Shown here piece after piece: positions 6,977-13,790 of a DNA stretch of 15,677 bases (the stretch's first letter is position 1; every line of letters begins with the position of its first letter). The notes below the pieces were generated by a model. That model saw only the letters and a program-made list of their open reading frames with translations, searched no databases and was not told where the DNA came from. A program made the position numbers and the translations under genes. This DNA comes from Bacillota bacterium (GTDB lineage Bacteria; Bacillota; Clostridia; Christensenellales; CAG-138). The stretch spans positions 1-15,677 of the forward strand of contig JAEWWD010000320.1 of the NCBI GenBank assembly GCA_023396535.1, written 5' to 3'.

Positions 6977-7005
6977 TTGCAAACATGCCGCGTATCGGAT
7001 ACACT
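6977..7005 (+). promoter_or_regulatory. Possible trmK promoter next to the start codon
   Basis: TTGCAA (6977-6982), a 17-base spacer and TACACT (7000-7005). The expected transcription start would fall at or within a base or two of the trmK ATG (7012), giving a leaderless mRNA. No Shine-Dalgarno sequence lies before that ATG, which fits. Confidence 0.35.
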
Positions 7006-7011
7006 AAAAAT

Positions 7012-7749
7012 ATGGAAATACTTTTACAGGAAAGGCGCATCCGGCTGCGGCCGCGCCTTTTTGCGGCAGCCGAACTGCTGCAAAACGCGCATACCGTGGC
7101 GGATATCGGCTGCGACCACGGCAGACTCTGTGCCGCGCTCCTGCAGAGCGGCGCGGCGCAGCGCGTAATAGCGGCGGATATCAGCCCCGCCTCCGTGCAG
7201 AAGGCACAGGCGCTTGCCCGCCTGACCGGCCTGACCGGCCGCATGGACGTACGGCTGGGCGACGGGCTTTTCGTACTATCGCCGGGCGAGGCGGACGCGC
7301 TTACGCTGTGCGGCATGGGCGGGACTCTCATTACGGAGCTGCTCGCGGCAGCGCCCGTACCGCTGATGGGCGCGCGGCTTGCGGTGTTCCAGCCCATGCG
7401 CGGCGTGGAGGATTTGCGCCGCTATTTATTTAGTCACGGCTTTCGCATCGTACGGGACGTCATAGTCCCCGACGCGGGCAGGCTGTATCAGGTATTCTCT
7501 GCAGAGCCCGGAAGGGACGAACTGCCCGACGGATGGCCGGCGGATTGCTTCGCGCTGGGCCACCGCTCGCTTCACGATCCGCACTTCCCCGCCCTCGTGA
7601 AAAAAATGCTCACACAGCACGAAAAACGGCTTCTGAGCGCGCGTGGCACCGGCGGGCAGGCTCTGCTTGAACAAAAGGCCGCACACATGCGCCGCGTGTT
7701 GGAGTTATACAATGCGGCGCATCCGGGAAAACACGATGGGAACGGATAA
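7012..7749 (+). CDS. trmK: tRNA (adenine-22-N1)-methyltransferase TrmK
   Basis: A 245-residue SAM-dependent methyltransferase. The SAM loop VADIGCDHGRL is at residues 29-39. The family marks LCGMGGTLI (99-107) and FQPMRG, in the position of the catalytic-site QP-type motif, are present. TrmK methylates N1 of A22 in the D-loop of tRNAs in Gram-positive bacteria. The next gene is Nif3, the usual clostridial and bacillar pairing (yqfN-yqfO in Bacillus subtilis). The start at 7012 gives an N-terminus like other TrmK proteins (a short lead, then the LxxRL segment); the open frame continues upstream to 6832 only through hairpin repeats and has no other support. The start has no Shine-Dalgarno sequence, unlike nearly all its neighbours. 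Confidence 0.92.
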   Translation: MEILLQERRIRLRPRLFAAAELLQNAHTVADIGCDHGRLCAALLQSGAAQRVIAADISPASVQKAQALARLTGLTGRMDVRLGDGLFVLSPGEADALTLCGMGGTLITELLAAAPVPLMGARLAVFQPMRGVEDLRRYLFSHGFRIVRDVIVPDAGRLYQVFSAEPGRDELPDGWPADCFALGHRSLHDPHFPALVKKMLTQHEKRLLSARGTGGQALLEQKAAHMRRVLELYNAAHPGKHDGNG

Positions 7750-7763
7750 AGAAAGGAACCGCC

Positions 7764-8555
7764 ATGCTGCTGAAGGATCTCATTGCGCTGTTTGAGCGCA
7801 TCGCGCCGATCGGGCTTGCGGAGGAATGGGATAATCCGGGGCTTCTGATAGAGCCCGAAACGCAGGAAATCACGCGCATACTGTTCGCTCTCGACTGCAC
7901 GCCCGCCGTGGCGGAGGAAGCCGCCGCGCGGGGCGCACAGCTCGTGTTTACACACCATCCGCTGTTCTTCAAGCCCGTGCAGCGCATCCATCACAGCGCG
8001 CCGGATACGGCGGCCGCCTACCGGCTTATTCGCCATGGTATCGGGCTGTACGCCGCCCACACCAATCTGGACTGCGCCATGGGCGGCGTCAACGATGCGC
8101 TCGCGGCGGCGATCAGCCTTATGAGCGTACGGCCCCTTGCGACGGGCGCGTTCGGCGAGCCCGGCATCGGCCGTGTGGGCGAGCTTCCCGCCCCGCTTCC
8201 GCTTTCGGAATTCGCGGCCTTCGTGCGGGATAAATTATCTGCGGCGGTACGCTATGGCGGCGGCGCAACCCGCTACGTCAGCACCGTGGCGGTGGTGGGC
8301 GGAAGCGGCGGCGATTTTATTCATAAAGCGAAAGCCGCGGGCGCTGACGTGCTGCTGACGGGGGAAATCAAGCACAGTCAGGCGCTTGAGGCACAGATTT
8401 ATGGCATATCCGTTGTGGAAGCCGGGCATTACGAGACGGAGCGCGTGGTACTGCCGTATTTACTTGAAGGTTTACAGTCCGCGCTTGACGCGATACAATA
8501 TAAGGTAGACTTGCTGATGGCCGACACGGAACACGCGCCTCTTATGGCGCCCTGA
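7764..8555 (+). CDS. Nif3-like dinuclear metal centre protein
   Basis: A 263-residue protein of the Nif3/DUF34 family, which forms hexameric rings with a two-metal site. The ligands are visible: THHP with His64 and His65, AAHTNLD with His99 and Asp103, and GHYETE with His222 and Glu226. It is the short form, without the PII-like insertion present in the longer B. subtilis YqfO (about 370 residues). The enzymatic role is not established in the family; GTP cyclohydrolase I-like activity has been proposed for some members. AAAGGAA lies 6 bases before the ATG. It starts 14 bases after trmK and is followed after 32 bases by the zinc-ribbon gene, so the three are probably one operon. Confidence 0.92.
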   Translation: MLLKDLIALFERIAPIGLAEEWDNPGLLIEPETQEITRILFALDCTPAVAEEAAARGAQLVFTHHPLFFKPVQRIHHSAPDTAAAYRLIRHGIGLYAAHTNLDCAMGGVNDALAAAISLMSVRPLATGAFGEPGIGRVGELPAPLPLSEFAAFVRDKLSAAVRYGGGATRYVSTVAVVGGSGGDFIHKAKAAGADVLLTGEIKHSQALEAQIYGISVVEAGHYETERVVLPYLLEGLQSALDAIQYKVDLLMADTEHAPLMAP

Positions 8556-8587
8556 GGCTGCGTCTGGTCTGTGAGGGAGGTTTTAGA

Positions 8588-9310
8588 ATGGGTAAGCTGG
8601 ATGCGCTGTGGGAATACCAGGCGGTGGAGCTCAAAAAAGAGGCGTTGGAGCGCGAGGTAATCAATACCCCGGCGCGCACCAAGCTCAACAAGCTGCATGG
8701 ATTCCTGACGGAACAGCAAAATGCCATCTCGCGCACGCAGAAGGAAATCGTGCAGCGCCAGGCGGCATTGGAGCGGCTGCAGGATCAGGTGGACAAGCTT
8801 TTAAACCGCGTTGAGCTGGAGCGCTCCGAATTCGACGAAATGCAGAACGACGAGGAATGCACGGCCGAGGAAATGACGGAGTGCCGCCGCAACCACGAGA
8901 AACTGCTCGACGATCTCGCCGCCGTGCGCCGCGAGATCAGCGATCTCGTCAAATGGCTGGACAACGCCGTGAAGGAATACAAAGAAACCCGCAACAGGGC
9001 GGGCAAAGCGAAAAAGGAATACGACGCGCTGCGCGTTGTCTGCGAAGAAGAATACGCAAAAAGCGAAGGGAGCCGCAAAGAGGCGGACGCGGCCGTGGCC
9101 GCGCAGGCCGCCAAGGTGGAGCCCGCGCTGCTGGAACGGTATAAGCGCGTCAAACGCAATCACACCGTGCCTATGGCAAAGGTGGAAAACAACCAGTGCG
9201 GCGGCTGCAACATGTCGCTGCCCATGGTAGTGGTCAAGCGCGTGCAAAGCAGCGACGGCGTGGTGGAATGTGAAAATTGCGGCCGCATATTGTATGCGGG
9301 CGAAAATTGA
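8588..9310 (+). CDS. Coiled-coil protein with C-terminal C4 zinc ribbon
   Basis: A 240-residue protein. Residues about 10-190 are a long, charged, glutamate/lysine/arginine-rich helix pattern typical of an antiparallel coiled coil. A C-terminal zinc ribbon follows, with Cys204-x2-Cys207 (CGGC) and Cys228-x2-Cys231 (CENC). This matches the widespread zinc-ribbon family found beside Nif3 genes (CT398-like). Known members are suspected of nucleic-acid or secretion-related binding roles, but no activity is established. GGGAGG lies 9 bases before the start. The -35 box of the rnpB promoter lies in the last codons of this gene. Confidence 0.88.
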   Translation: MGKLDALWEYQAVELKKEALEREVINTPARTKLNKLHGFLTEQQNAISRTQKEIVQRQAALERLQDQVDKLLNRVELERSEFDEMQNDEECTAEEMTECRRNHEKLLDDLAAVRREISDLVKWLDNAVKEYKETRNRAGKAKKEYDALRVVCEEEYAKSEGSRKEADAAVAAQAAKVEPALLERYKRVKRNHTVPMAKVENNQCGGCNMSLPMVVVKRVQSSDGVVECENCGRILYAGEN

Positions 9311-9318
9311 GGTATACT
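9290..9318 (+). promoter_or_regulatory. rnpB promoter
   Basis: TTGTAT (9290-9295), a 17-base spacer and TATACT (9313-9318). The predicted start, about 9325, coincides with the first base of the P1 helix of RNase P RNA. The -35 box lies inside the coding end of the zinc-ribbon gene. Confidence 0.75.
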
Positions 9319-9324
9319 AGTATA

Positions 9325-9663
9325 TTGCGAGTAAGACAGGTGACTGCGTCCGCCTAGCGGATGAGGAAAGTCCGAGCACCGCAGGGCAGGGTGCCGGGTA
9401 ATACCCGGTGGAGGCGACTCCAAGGAAAGTGCAACAGAAATAGACCGCCCGGTATCCCGGGTAAGGATGGAAAGGCGAGGTAAGAGCTCACCAGCGGCAT
9501 GGCGACTTGTCCGCTCTGTAAACCCCACCTGGTGCAAGATTGGAATGGGAGCAATAATGGCTGCCCGCCACGCTCCCCGTAATCGCTGGAGCCTGCAGGT
9601 AACTGCCGGCCTAGATAGATGGTCACCCTACGACAGAACTCGGCTTATGGCTTGCTCGCAACC
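9325..9663 (+). ncRNA. rnpB: RNase P RNA, bacterial type A
   Basis: The catalytic RNA of RNase P, which matures tRNA 5' ends. The conserved blocks are in the right order: GAGGAAAGTCCGAGC (about 9362), ACAGAAATAGACCGC (about 9434), GAGGTAAGAGCTCACCAGCG (about 9477), GGTGCAAGAT (about 9532), AGATAGATGGTCACC (about 9614) and ACAGAACTCGGCTTATG (about 9633). The ends pair as helix P1: 9325-9335 with 9651-9661, 11 bp including one G-U. About 339 nt is a normal length. The layout looks like the ancestral type A rather than the Bacillus type B. A short T-run (9669-9675) follows, with only a weak GCAA/TTGC stem before it. It lies between the zinc-ribbon gene and the nitroreductase. Confidence 0.97.
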
Positions 9664-9697
9664 ATTTGCTTTTTTATTCGGACCCGGGGAGGTATGA

Positions 9698-10234
9698 ATG
9701 GAGCTATACGAAACGATCAAAGCGCGGCGCAGCGTTCGCGCCTATCAGAATAAGCCGGTGGAGGAAGCGGCGCTCAGCCGTATACTTGAGGCGGGCCGCC
9801 TGGCGCCCTCGTGGTGCAACCGGCAATGCTGGCGCTTCATCGTCGTACAGGACCCGGCCGTGCGCGCCATGCTGGGCGAGGTGGTGGACAACCCCTCCAA
9901 AGCCTGCTTGACCGACGCGCCGTATGTAATCGTGGTATGCGCCGACCCTTCGGACAGCGGCGTGACGGGCGGCAAGGAATACTACCTTGTGGATTGCGCG
10001 ATCGCGATGGAGCACATGGTGCTCGCCGCGACGGCGGAAGGGCTCTCCACCTGCTGGGTGGGCGCGTTCCCCGAATACCCCGTTCGCAATGTGCTGCGCA
10101 TACCGTCCGAAATCAAAATCGTGGGCATCACCCCGCTCGGCTATGCCGCCGAGGAACCGGGGCCCATGTCCCGCAAGCCGCTCGGCGAAATCGCATACTA
10201 CGACGGCTGGCTGACACGCAAAAAAGAACCCTGA
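9698..10234 (+). CDS. Nitroreductase-family FMN oxidoreductase
   Basis: A 178-residue protein, typical of the short single-domain nitroreductases. FMN-binding features are visible: RRSVRAY (10-16), where the arginines bind the phosphate; APSWCNRQCWRF (36-47), carrying the Ser/Asn positions; and GLSTCWVGAF in the C-terminal half. Members are homodimers that reduce nitro groups, quinones or other acceptors with NAD(P)H; the physiological substrate cannot be told. GGGGAGG lies 5 bases before the ATG. The gene begins 35 bases after rnpB and has no clear promoter of its own, so it may depend on read-through. Its last codons (KKEP-stop) form the ascending arm and loop of the terminator. Confidence 0.92.
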   Translation: MELYETIKARRSVRAYQNKPVEEAALSRILEAGRLAPSWCNRQCWRFIVVQDPAVRAMLGEVVDNPSKACLTDAPYVIVVCADPSDSGVTGGKEYYLVDCAIAMEHMVLAATAEGLSTCWVGAFPEYPVRNVLRIPSEIKIVGITPLGYAAEEPGPMSRKPLGEIAYYDGWLTRKKEP

Positions 10235-10247
10235 GGGGTTCTTTTTT
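10220..10247. terminator. Intrinsic terminator overlapping the nitroreductase stop
   Basis: AAAAAAGAACCC (10220-10231) pairs perfectly with GGGTTCTTTTTT (10236-10247), loop TGAG. The TGA stop codon sits in the loop. The A-tract and T-tract make it potentially bidirectional. Confidence 0.85.
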
Positions 10248-10428
10248 AATGAACAATGTACAATTAACAATTAACAATGAAGGAGGAAATTCCCCTTGGG
10301 AATTTCATTAAATTAATAGCCGTAGTCCTGATGCTTGCCGGCACGTACAGTGTTTTCAAATAGAAGAAATCCCTTGGGATTTCTACGTAAATTGTTCATT
10401 ATGCATTGTTCATTGTTCATTGTTCATT
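10248..10428. repeat. AT-rich inverted-repeat element (complete copy)
   Basis: A 181-base element bounded by imperfect inverted ends: AATGAACAATGTACAATTAA at the left and TTCATTGTTCATTGTTCATT at the right. Inside are a GAAATTCCC/GGGAATTTC hairpin (10286-10306, loop CTT) and an AGAAATCC/GGATTTCT hairpin (10365-10384). No transposase is present, so it resembles a miniature inverted-repeat element. It abuts the nitroreductase terminator and overlaps the last codons of nth. No target-site duplication is obvious. Confidence 0.65.
10277..10363 (+). CDS. Possible 28-residue membrane peptide inside the repeat element
   Basis: An ATG-to-TAG frame encoding MKEEIPLGN followed by a hydrophobic stretch (FIKLIAVVLMLAGTYSVF) and a final Lys: a plausible single transmembrane helix. 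No Shine-Dalgarno sequence precedes the ATG; the AAGGAGG lies just after it. The first codons belong to the conserved left end of the repeat, which in another copy (about 6719) reads into a stop. Coding is therefore uncertain; it may be a chance frame or a relic. Confidence 0.2.
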   Translation: MKEEIPLGNFIKLIAVVLMLAGTYSVFK

Positions 10429-11055
10429 TTTCCGAAAGTACTCGCACACGTCGTTCACGCAGCAATCCGCGCAGCGCGGCTTGCGCGCGTCGCATACGCG
10501 GCGGCCGTGGAAAATGAGCCAGTGGTGCGCGTCGCCCCAATCCTCCTGCGGGATGGCCCGCATGAGCTGTTGTTCGGTATGGAGCACGTCTTTCGCGTTC
10601 GCCAAGCCTATGCGGTTGGCGACGCGGAACACATGGGTATCCACGGCGATGGCCGGTATTTTAAACGCGTTGCTGACCACGACGTTAGCCGTCTTCCTGC
10701 CCACGCCGGGCAGCTCTATCAGCGCGTCGCGGTCGGGCGGGACCTCTCCCCCATACTTCTCCACGAGCAGTTTGCTCGCGGCGATGATGTTGCGCCCCTT
10801 GGTCTGGTACAGCCCGCAGCTTTTGATATACTCGAACAGCTCGTCCTCAGTAAGGGCAGCAATCTGCGCCGCCGTATTATATACGGGGAACAGCCTGCGC
10901 GTGCAGATATTCACCTGCCTGTCCGTACTCTGCGCGCTGAGCATGGTAGCGACGAGCAGCTCGTACGGGGAGGTGAACAACAGCTCCGGCCTTGGGTTGG
11001 GGTAATTTGCACATAGCGCCGCAAGCGCTGTTTTGACGTCCGCCTCGTTGAGCAT
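10417..11055 (-). CDS. nth: Endonuclease III (DNA glycosylase/AP lyase)
   Basis: A 212-residue protein, close to the E. coli length of 211. The helix-hairpin-helix LPGVGRKTANVV (115-126) carries the catalytic Lys121, and VDTH supplies Asp139. The [4Fe-4S] signature is complete: Cys188-x6-Cys195-x2-Cys198-x5-Cys204. It removes oxidised pyrimidines and nicks the abasic site in base excision repair. The start at 11055 is 2 bases after the glmM stop, with AAAGG upstream inside glmM; the frame is open further upstream but overlaps glmM. The last codons, AAT GAA CAA TGA, coincide with the end of the AT-rich element, so the C-terminal Asn-Glu-Gln and stop probably come from the repeat. Confidence 0.95.
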   Translation of the reverse strand: MLNEADVKTALAALCANYPNPRPELLFTSPYELLVATMLSAQSTDRQVNICTRRLFPVYNTAAQIAALTEDELFEYIKSCGLYQTKGRNIIAASKLLVEKYGGEVPPDRDALIELPGVGRKTANVVVSNAFKIPAIAVDTHVFRVANRIGLANAKDVLHTEQQLMRAIPQEDWGDAHHWLIFHGRRVCDARKPRCADCCVNDVCEYFRKNEQ

Positions 11056-11057
11056 GT

Positions 11058-12419
11058 TTACGCCTTTATCTTTCCGTCGTAGTTCTCTTCCAGTATGCGC
11101 GCAAGCGATATCGCGATAGTCCGGATCTCCTCCTCGTCCCTGCCCTCCAGCATGATGCGGATGAGCGGCTCGGTGCCCGAAGCGCGTACGAGTATGCGGC
11201 CGCTGTCGCCCATTTCCCGCTCCACCTCGCGGATGCGCGCCCACAGCGTCTCATCCTGCATGGCGGCGGCCTTGCTCTCGAGCGGTACGCGCACGTTGAC
11301 GAGCACCTGCGGGTATATGGGAATCTCGTCGGCGAGCGCGCTCATGCGCTTGCCGCTGCCCTGCAGTATATTCAAGAACTGTATAGCGGAAAGCATGCCG
11401 TCGCCGGTGGTATGGTGATCGGTAAACAATATGTGGCCGGACTGCTCGCCGCCGAGATTATAGCCGTTCTCGAGCATGCGTTCCAGCACGTACCGGTCGC
11501 CCACGGCCGTTTCCTCCACATGGATTTGGGCCTCGCGCATGCGCTGCTTGAGCCCAAGATTGCTCATAACGGTGACGACCAGCGTATCGCCCCGGAGCAT
11601 GCCTTTTTCCTGCATATCCAGCGCACACACGCCGAGTATGCGGTCGCCGTCCACAATGCGGCCCAGCTCGTCGACCGCGATCAGCCGGTCCGCGTCGCCG
11701 TCGAAGGCCAGCCCCACATCCGCGCCCAGCTCGCATACCATCTGCTGCAGCCGCTCCGGGTGGGTGGAACCGCACCGGGCGTTTATGTTGCAGCCATCCG
11801 GCTCGTCGGAAAAGCTGGTCACCTCCGCGCCCAGCTCCCGGAAGACGTCGCGCGCAATGCCGGAGGCCGCGCCGTTGGCGCAGTCCAGCACCAGCTTCAT
11901 GCCGGTAAGCGGCGCAGTGGAGGTGGAAAGCAGGAACTGCCGGTATTCCTCCGCCGCGCGGCGCATACGTGTAACGCGCCCTACGGCCGCGCCTACCGGG
12001 CGCGGCAGCTCCGCGTGATCGTGCAGCAGCGCCTCAATTTTATCCTCCAGCGCGTCGGACAGTTTGAAGCCCTCGGAATCGAACCACTTGATTCCGTTGT
12101 CCTCCATGGGGTTGTGCGAAGCGGAGATCACCACCGCCGCGTCGGCGCCGTACAGCCGCACCAGATACGCGAGCGCGGGCGTGGGGACAACGCCTACGTG
12201 CACCACATCCCCGCCTACGGAGCAAATGCCCGCCGCAAGCGCACAAAAAAGCATATCGGCGGATTTGCGCGTATCCGTGCCTATGAGTATACGGGGCGAG
12301 TGCGCCGCGCTGGTCAGCACATACGCGCCCGCCGCGCCCAGGCGCATGGCAAGCTCGCAACTGAGCGTATCGTTCGCAACGCCGCGCACCCCGTCGGTAC
12401 CGAAGAGTCGGGTGGACAT
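11058..12419 (-). CDS. glmM: Phosphoglucosamine mutase
   Basis: A 453-residue protein that converts glucosamine-6-phosphate to glucosamine-1-phosphate, the step before UDP-GlcNAc in peptidoglycan synthesis. The active-site serine loop ISASHNP carries phosphoserine Ser101. The metal loop DGDADR is at 240-245, and the phosphate-binding RASGTEP is near the C-terminus. Length and N-terminus (RLFGTDGVRG) match GlmM rather than other hexose-phosphate mutases. AAGGAG lies 8 bases upstream of the ATG. nth follows after 2 bases, so they form an operon. trxB lies upstream on the same strand, separated by a repeat element. Confidence 0.97.
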   Translation of the reverse strand: MSTRLFGTDGVRGVANDTLSCELAMRLGAAGAYVLTSAAHSPRILIGTDTRKSADMLFCALAAGICSVGGDVVHVGVVPTPALAYLVRLYGADAAVVISASHNPMEDNGIKWFDSEGFKLSDALEDKIEALLHDHAELPRPVGAAVGRVTRMRRAAEEYRQFLLSTSTAPLTGMKLVLDCANGAASGIARDVFRELGAEVTSFSDEPDGCNINARCGSTHPERLQQMVCELGADVGLAFDGDADRLIAVDELGRIVDGDRILGVCALDMQEKGMLRGDTLVVTVMSNLGLKQRMREAQIHVEETAVGDRYVLERMLENGYNLGGEQSGHILFTDHHTTGDGMLSAIQFLNILQGSGKRMSALADEIPIYPQVLVNVRVPLESKAAAMQDETLWARIREVEREMGDSGRILVRASGTEPLIRIMLEGRDEEEIRTIAISLARILEENYDGKIKA

Positions 12420-12456
12420 GTTATTCTCCTTAAATAAGTTAATTCGTTCAAATCAA

Positions 12457-12593
12457 AATGAACCATGTACAATGAACAATGAACAAGGATGGAAGAAATT
12501 CCTTCGGAATTTCTCTTTAAAAATTATATGTTCAGAAAAATCCCGCAGGGATTTTATCCGTCATTATTCATTTTGCATTGTTAATTGTTCATT
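12457..12593. repeat. AT-rich inverted-repeat element (complete copy) between trxB and glmM
   Basis: A 137-base element. The left end AATGAACCATGTACAATGAA and the reverse complement of the right end, AATGAACAATTAACAATGCA, match at most positions. Inside are GAAATTCC/GGAATTTC (12495-12513, loop TTC) and AAAATCCC/GGGATTTT (12537-12555, loop GCA) hairpins. The right half matches the fragment at 1-56. It lies in the gap between trxB and the glmM start and reaches to within a few bases of the trxB stop. Confidence 0.7.
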
Positions 12594-12600
12594 ACAATTC

Positions 12601-13530
12601 TTAATTGTTAGCGGCTTCCGGCGCTGTGGAGAGATACTCCAGCGCCTGCGTGGCGGCCACGGCCCCGTCGGACACGGCTGTCACGACCTGCCGCAGCGGC
12701 GTTTCGCGCGCGTCGCCCGCCGCGAACACGCCCTTGACCGGCGTACGCATGAACGCGTCGGTCTGAATATACCCCGACGCCGTCAGCGGGAGCTGGCCGC
12801 GCACGAGGGAAGTCCGCGGCTCTATGCCGACGGCAACGAACAGGCCGGATACTTCCGTCTGCGTTTCGGCGCCCGTCACTGCATGCTTGATGCGGATGCC
12901 TTCGAGTTTATCACGACCCATCAGCTCGGAAACGACATGACCGTATATGGGCTGTATTTTCGACTCCGCGTGGACGGCCTTTTGCAGCGCCGCAATGCCG
13001 CGGAATTCATCGCGCCGGTGTATGAGGTACACGCGCGACGCAAAACGGGCAAGATACAGCGCGTCGGAGAGCGCGGTATCCCCGCCGCCCACCACCGCCA
13101 CTTCCCGGCCCCGGAAAAACGCGCCGTCGCAGGTGGCGCAGTAGGATACGCCCCTGCCCATCAGCTCTTCCTCGCGTTTTAACCCCAGTTTTCTCGGGTT
13201 CGCGCCGGTGCACAGTATGATGGCGCGCGCCTGCTCGCGCTTTGCCTCCGTCTCCACGCATTTGACGGAATACAGAAGATCCAGCTCCTTCACGGGCTCA
13301 TAGCGTATATTGAGCCCGAAACGGGCTGCCTGCTGCTCCATCCGTATTCCCAGCTCGCTGCCCGCGATGCCCTCCGAGAAGCCCGGATAATTATCGATCT
13401 GGTGCGTTTTCGCCGCCTGGCCGCCTACGAATACTTCTTCAAACAGCACGGCCTGTGCGCCGCCGCGAGCGGCATACAGCCCGGCCGCCAACCCGGCCGG
13501 TCCCCCGCCGATAATTGCGATATCGATCAT
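12601..13530 (-). CDS. trxB: Thioredoxin reductase (NADPH-dependent, TrxB type)
   Basis: A 309-residue flavoprotein of the low-molecular-weight thioredoxin reductase family. The N-terminal FAD loop is GGGPAGLAAGLYAA. The redox pair CATC is at Cys131 and Cys134, the NADPH loop is GGGDTALSDALYLA with HRRDEFRG after it, and the C-terminal FAD motif is AAGDARETPLRQVVTAVSDGA. It passes electrons from NADPH to thioredoxin in the cytoplasm. The start at 13530 is chosen because AAAGGAG lies 8 bases upstream; an ATG at 13548 would put that site inside the gene. The last codons (AAC AAT TAA) read like the AT-rich repeat that follows, suggesting a repeat-derived C-terminus. Confidence 0.95.
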   Translation of the reverse strand: MIDIAIIGGGPAGLAAGLYAARGGAQAVLFEEVFVGGQAAKTHQIDNYPGFSEGIAGSELGIRMEQQAARFGLNIRYEPVKELDLLYSVKCVETEAKREQARAIILCTGANPRKLGLKREEELMGRGVSYCATCDGAFFRGREVAVVGGGDTALSDALYLARFASRVYLIHRRDEFRGIAALQKAVHAESKIQPIYGHVVSELMGRDKLEGIRIKHAVTGAETQTEVSGLFVAVGIEPRTSLVRGQLPLTASGYIQTDAFMRTPVKGVFAAGDARETPLRQVVTAVSDGAVAATQALEYLSTAPEAANN

Positions 13531-13611
13531 GGTACGTCTCCTTTGCATAATGTATGCCGCGATATGCGGGAATAGTGCGGATATTGCGCGCTTACTCAGG
13601 TATTCAAGGTA

Positions 13612-13780
13612 TCGCCGCCTGCGGCGGCGACGACGGTTTGTTTTATTTTAAAGCGGGAGGGCTCCGCCCCCCGCGCCCCCTGGATAAAGAGTACTGCCAA
13701 CACTCTGTTGTAGCAGTTCATCCCTGCGCCTGAGCAAGCCTAAATATATCTATCCGTCAATAAAGTGCCTTCGGCACTTT
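13612..13780. repeat. Hairpins in the rpe-trxB gap
   Basis: The 260-base gap between the trxB start and the rpe stop holds no gene that I can support. It contains TCGCCGCC/GGCGGCGA (13612-13630, loop TGC), a 9-bp stem with one bulged A and loop TCC (13653-13674), ACTGC-CAACA/TGTTG-GCAGT (13693-13717) and AAAGTGCC/GGCACTTT (13762-13780, loop TTC). The core GAGGGCTCCGCCC of the second is also in the first hairpin of the 3122 array, and the last resembles the stem at 6902. These look like the same palindrome family. Confidence 0.65.
13762..13780 (-). terminator. Weak terminator-like hairpin after rpe
   Basis: A perfect 8-bp stem with loop GAA on the minus strand, 10 bases past the rpe stop. It is followed by only a short, interrupted T-run (TTTATT), so termination is uncertain. 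Confidence 0.4.
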
Positions 13781-13790
13781 GTCGACTCGT

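Noticed and set aside
6832..7011. Upstream extension of trmK
   Set aside because: The added residues are the translation of palindromic repeats, and the family N-terminus is met by the ATG at 7012.
9467..9697. 76-codon plus-strand frame inside rnpB
   Set aside because: It lies inside RNase P RNA, whose conserved motifs and helix P1 explain the sequence.
11412..12437. 341-codon plus-strand frame opposite glmM
   Set aside because: Shadow of glmM with low-complexity, His/Arg/Ala-rich translation and no ribosome binding site.
12489..12584. 31-codon frame inside the AT-rich element between trxB and glmM
   Set aside because: Made entirely of the repeat ends and hairpins, not similar to the 28-codon frame of the other copy, and without a ribosome binding site.
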